A stretch of DNA of 64,000 bases, from positions 2,743,501 through 2,807,500 of the forward strand of contig NZ_CP126980.1 of assembly GCF_030252345.1 (NCBI RefSeq), in the 5' to 3' direction. Origin of the DNA: Actinoplanes oblitus. Its GTDB lineage: Bacteria > Actinomycetota > Actinomycetes > Mycobacteriales > Micromonosporaceae. Positions 63,587-64,000 of this stretch are shown here, in pieces (the first letter of the stretch is position 1; the number at the start of each line of letters is the position of its first letter). Position numbers and translations under genes: made by a program. The notes beneath the pieces are model-generated. The model did not search any database. It was given only the letters and a program-made list of their open reading frames with translations, and had not been told where the DNA came from.

Positions 63587-64000
63587 TCAGATCTCCAGGA
63601 CCAGCTTGCCCCGGGTCCGCCCGGTGGCCAGCCGGCGGTGCGCCTCGCCGGCCTCGGCCAGCGGCAACACCCCGGCGACCTCGACGTGCACCCGCCCGGC
63701 GTCGATCAGCGCGGCGATCTCGGCCAGCGCCGGCCCGTCCGGCTCGACCAGGAATCCGATGGCCCGTGCCCCGGCCCGCTCGGCGGCCTGCGACACCGCG
63801 GCGGAGACCCCGGACGGTACGGCGATCAGCAGCCCGCCCGGCGCCAGGGCGGCCACCGAGCGCACCCCGGTGTCCTCGTCGCCGACCAGGTCGAGGACCA
63901 CGTCGACGTCCTTGGCCACCTCCTCGAACCGGGTGGTGGTGTAGTCGATCAGCTCGTCCGCGCCGAGCGAGCGCAGCCAGTCGTGCTTCTCGGCGCGCGC
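63587..64000 (-). CDS. Zinc-type alcohol dehydrogenase-like quinone oxidoreductase, N-terminus outside window
   Basis: The C-terminal 137 residues of an NADPH:quinone oxidoreductase/zeta-crystallin-type MDR protein. LGADELIDYTTTRFEE and KDVDVVLDLVGDE lie at the coenzyme-domain end, and the terminus GEAHRRLATGRTRGKLVLEI is typical of the family. The gene continues past the right edge. No catalytic residues can be judged from this part. It is convergent with the monooxygenase operon. Confidence 0.87.
   Translation of the reverse strand, partial: ARAEKHDWLRSLGADELIDYTTTRFEEVAKDVDVVLDLVGDEDTGVRSVAALAPGGLLIAVPSGVSAAVSQAAERAGARAIGFLVEPDGPALAEIAALIDAGRVHVEVAGVLPLAEAGEAHRRLATGRTRGKLVLEI

Overview
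The window is very GC-rich DNA with codon use typical of an actinobacterium. Gene content (several F420/FMN luciferase-like monooxygenases, SpoIIE-type phosphatase, SnaA/NtaA-type enzymes, start codons 6-7 bases after TANNNT boxes, TTGTCCACA DnaA boxes) points to a soil Micromonosporaceae member, most likely Actinoplanes or a close relative. The genus is an inference from gene style, not from a marker gene. No rRNA, tRNA, CRISPR array, insertion sequence or phage gene was seen; this looks like chromosomal DNA with ordinary metabolic cargo.

Layout. 1-8.4 kb: polyamine/omega-amino-acid cluster (partial class III aminotransferase, aldehyde dehydrogenase, PotA-PotD-PotB-PotC importer, second aminotransferase), closed by two hairpin terminators. 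8.5-10.5 kb: secreted GH3 glycosidase gene broken by a single-base frameshift. 10.6-12.7 kb: stand-alone receiver protein and a PAS-GAF histidine kinase. 13.1-17.5 kb: four-gene minus-strand operon (aldehyde dehydrogenase, GABA aminotransferase, AsnC/Lrp regulator, FAD amine oxidase) that should finish putrescine/GABA breakdown. 17.6-18.8 kb: GAF-SpoIIE phosphatase. 18.9-25.7 kb: sugar locus with a cytoplasmic GH3 enzyme divergent from a binding protein and two permeases, and a convergent LacI repressor; similar candidate operators lie before all three transcription units. 26-29.5 kb: LLM oxidoreductase and two paralogous membrane proteins. 29.9-35.9 kb: tandem pair of very large FtsX-type permeases without an ATPase. 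35.9-41.2 kb: P1 peptidase, LLM enzyme, DUF427, YbaK, NmrA/HxlR divergent pair, UBP zinc finger. 41.4-44.1 kb: chemoreceptor and diguanylate cyclase. 44.2-50.6 kb: alpha-methylacyl-CoA racemase, FadE-FadA-FadB beta-oxidation operon and divergent TetR regulator. 50.8-54.3 kb: membrane protein and NarL-type two-component pair. 55-56.9 kb: propionyl/acetyl-CoA synthetase. 57.6-60.2 kb: sulfatase-fold membrane enzyme and a small membrane protein. 60.3-63.5 kb: three-gene flavin monooxygenase operon. 63.6 kb to the end: partial quinone-oxidoreductase-type gene.

The most unusual feature is not a protein. A 53-nt palindromic unit, bounded by GGCTGG and CCAGCC, occurs in intergenic DNA at four places. 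Three are tandem arrays with a 63-bp period (4, 5 and 8 units, near 12.7, 39.1 and 54.3 kb). The fourth is a solitary near-perfect hairpin with 24-bp arms (57.0 kb). Several array units keep the stem through paired (compensatory) changes. Three of the four sites lie between convergent genes, and two flank the acyl-CoA synthetase gene. A second, shorter element (TTTCCGGTACG, six bases, then GCGCTCCCGCCGCG) recurs at gene 3' ends. Other small tandem repeats, including an in-frame 18-residue repeat in a histidine kinase, suggest active repeat turnover in this genome.
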